From Methanomicrobia archaeon LH_S13 (GTDB lineage: Archaea; Halobacteriota; Syntropharchaeia; Alkanophagales; Methanospirareceae): a stretch of DNA of 6,477 nt. Below, piece by piece: positions 5,488-6,477 of this stretch. Positions within the stretch are counted from its first letter, which is position 1, and each line of letters begins with the position of its first letter. The DNA lies in assembly GCA_023659785.1 (NCBI GenBank), contig JAGXOR010000078.1:1-6477 (forward strand). Reading direction: 5' to 3'. A program made the translations under genes and the position numbers. The notes under the pieces are model-generated. The model saw only the letters and a program-made list of their open reading frames with translations. It made no database searches and was not told the DNA's origin.

Positions 5488-6249
5488 ATGGAAGAAAAAG
5501 AGGGAATATATATTTATTGTTTGATAAACAAAGGGATAAAAGAAAAGTTTGGGAACATAGGGATAAGAGACAATGAGGTTTATACAATTCCATTTAAGGA
5601 CATTTGTGCTGTTGTACATAAGCATAGTCATAGCCCTAAAACCTCAACCCTCAACCCTCATCCCTCAGAAGAAGCTATGGTAGAGCTTGCCATATCTCAT
5701 CAGTATATCATTGATATGGCGACAGAGAAATTTGGCACGGTGATTCCATTCAATTTAAGTACAATAATAGAAGGAAGAGAAGAGAAGGTTGTGGAATGGT
5801 TAAAAAGGGACTACATAAAAATAAAGAACACGCTAAAAGAGATTGAGGATAAGGCAGAGTTTGAAGTACAGGTGTTTCTGGTTCGTGATGTTTTGATAAA
5901 TAGAATTAAGGAAAGTAGTGAAGAATTTAAGAGGTTAAAAGAATTGAAGATGAATCCAGGAAAGGCATACGTATTAGGGCAAAGAATATTGAGAGAAGAA
6001 GTGGAGAAGAAGGCGGATATCGTTTGCAAAAGTTTTTATGCTCGAATACGCAAATGCGCTGATAAGATACAAATTAATAAAACCGAGGGGGTGTTAATAC
6101 AGGAAAAGCAGCCGATAATGAATTTGTCATGTCTTATGCAGAATGGCAAAGTAGAGGAACTAAAAACGGTATTGAAGAAAATAAACGATTCAGAAGGTTT
6201 TGATGCACGCTTAAGCGGACCCTGGCAAACTTATAACTTCATCTCGTAA
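5488..6249 (+). CDS. Second GvpF/GvpL family protein
   Basis: From the ATG at 5488 this is a 253-residue protein of normal GvpF/L length. It begins directly with the family strand EGIYIYCLINKG, then NEVYTIPFKDICAVVH, HQYIIDMATEKFGTVIPFNL, a coiled-coil middle, IMNLSCLMQNG, and the typical end DARLSGPWQTYNFIS. It is clearly related to the preceding gvpF/L gene over the whole domain but has no N-terminal extension. Archaeal clusters often carry both GvpF and GvpL, and the pair here probably fills those two roles; which is which cannot be told. A loop at residues 49-60 (SPKTSTLNPHPS) is about five residues longer than in its paralogue and is encoded by a heptamer repeat. The 193-base gap upstream leaves open whether it is transcribed with the other genes. 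Confidence 0.88.
   Translation: MEEKEGIYIYCLINKGIKEKFGNIGIRDNEVYTIPFKDICAVVHKHSHSPKTSTLNPHPSEEAMVELAISHQYIIDMATEKFGTVIPFNLSTIIEGREEKVVEWLKRDYIKIKNTLKEIEDKAEFEVQVFLVRDVLINRIKESSEEFKRLKELKMNPGKAYVLGQRILREEVEKKADIVCKSFYARIRKCADKIQINKTEGVLIQEKQPIMNLSCLMQNGKVEELKTVLKKINDSEGFDARLSGPWQTYNFIS
5634..5668 (+). repeat. Heptamer tandem repeat inside the second gvpF/L gene, consensus CCCTCAA
   Basis: Five seven-base units follow in perfect phase: ccctaaa, acctcaa, ccctcaa, ccctcat and ccctcag. They encode the Pro/Ser/Thr-rich loop after the AVVH strand. The composition is C-rich, unlike the purine-rich coding strand around it, which suggests an inserted or expanded repeat tolerated in a surface loop. Confidence 0.75.
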
Positions 6250-6265
6250 TTGCATGCACTTTCGC

Positions 6266-6477
6266 CTACGCCACCTTCACTCTTTGCATTATGTCCCCTG
6301 ATGGAGTGTAAACTACTGCAATTGAATCGCCCGAATGGAGTCTCCAACCTGCCCAAAACCAAGCTCCAGCTCATCTCCTACCTCAAAATCGCGCTTCCCT
6401 ACTTCCCCTGAGTTCAGTGATGCCTTTTCAACAGTTCCAGTTTTTATTCTCTTATGTGGTTTTAGGTGTATGCAAAT
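6266..6477 (-). CDS. 3' end of a convergent gene, apparently frameshifted; possibly archaeal pilin-like
   Basis: On the minus strand, a frame is open from the right edge of the window to a TAG at 6313-6315. It reads KRIKTGTVEKASLNSGEVGK and then RDFEVGDELELGF. The frame ending at the TAG at 6266-6268 reads WAGWRLHSGDSIAVVYTPSG and then DIMQRVKVA, which also looks like real protein. The two join smoothly if one base is added in the AAAA run at 6355-6358. The joined sequence is beta-rich, and GDSIAVVYTPSGDIMQRVKV resembles the C-terminal strands of archaeal type IV pilin or archaellin-like proteins. The N-terminus lies outside the window, so the class III signal peptide that would test this cannot be seen. 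The frameshift could be a sequencing error or true decay. The gene points toward the gvp cluster and is probably not part of it. Confidence 0.4.

Noticed and set aside
5329..5668. CRISPR array or telomere for the heptamer repeats
   Set aside because: Units are only seven bases with no spacers, and only five units per array, inside a gene cluster. Neither a CRISPR array nor a chromosome end fits.

Overview
The window is most of a gas vesicle (gvp) gene cluster, probably from an anaerobic euryarchaeon related to methanogens, methane oxidisers or alkane oxidisers. The sequence shows Lys/Glu-rich proteins, heavy use of AGA, AGG and ATA codons, moderate-to-low GC, Shine-Dalgarno-led and tightly packed genes, GvpH-like Hsp20 proteins typical of archaeal clusters, and a possible archaeal pilin-like C-terminus at the right edge. 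The taxonomic assignment is an inference.

Layout: nine genes run left to right. (1) 45-419, a GvpA/J/M-family domain with a C-terminal zinc ribbon. (2) 427-1518, a GvpJ/S-like domain, two tandem GRAM/PH-like domains and the same zinc ribbon. (3) 1554-1970, a protein with two copies of that ribbon. (4) 1979-2935, a probable winged-helix region followed by an Hsp20-like domain. (5) 2942-3688, a GvpH-type Hsp20-like protein. (6) 3685-3819, a 44-residue zinc ribbon protein. (7) 3843-4166, GvpK. (8) 4194-5294, GvpF/L with a long N-terminal extension. (9) 5488-6249, a second GvpF/L. Genes 1-8 have gaps of 35 bases or less, or overlap, and look like one operon. A 193-base gap with a heptamer repeat precedes gene 9. 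The last ~210 bases hold the 3' end of a convergent minus-strand gene that appears frameshifted.

How they work together: GvpA/J/M-family proteins form or nucleate the vesicle shell. GvpF/L, GvpK and GvpH-type proteins are assembly factors and chaperones in known clusters. Here a related Cys4 zinc ribbon (CX2C-X13-CX2C, usually ending GC-x-x-CGW) is attached to both shell-family proteins and doubled in the third; a shorter relative stands alone as gene 6. GRAM/PH-like and probable winged-helix domains are also fused to gvp-type domains. This elaborated zinc-ribbon gvp system is the most unusual content. No canonical GvpA, GvpN or GvpO is present, so the main shell gene and others probably lie to the left.
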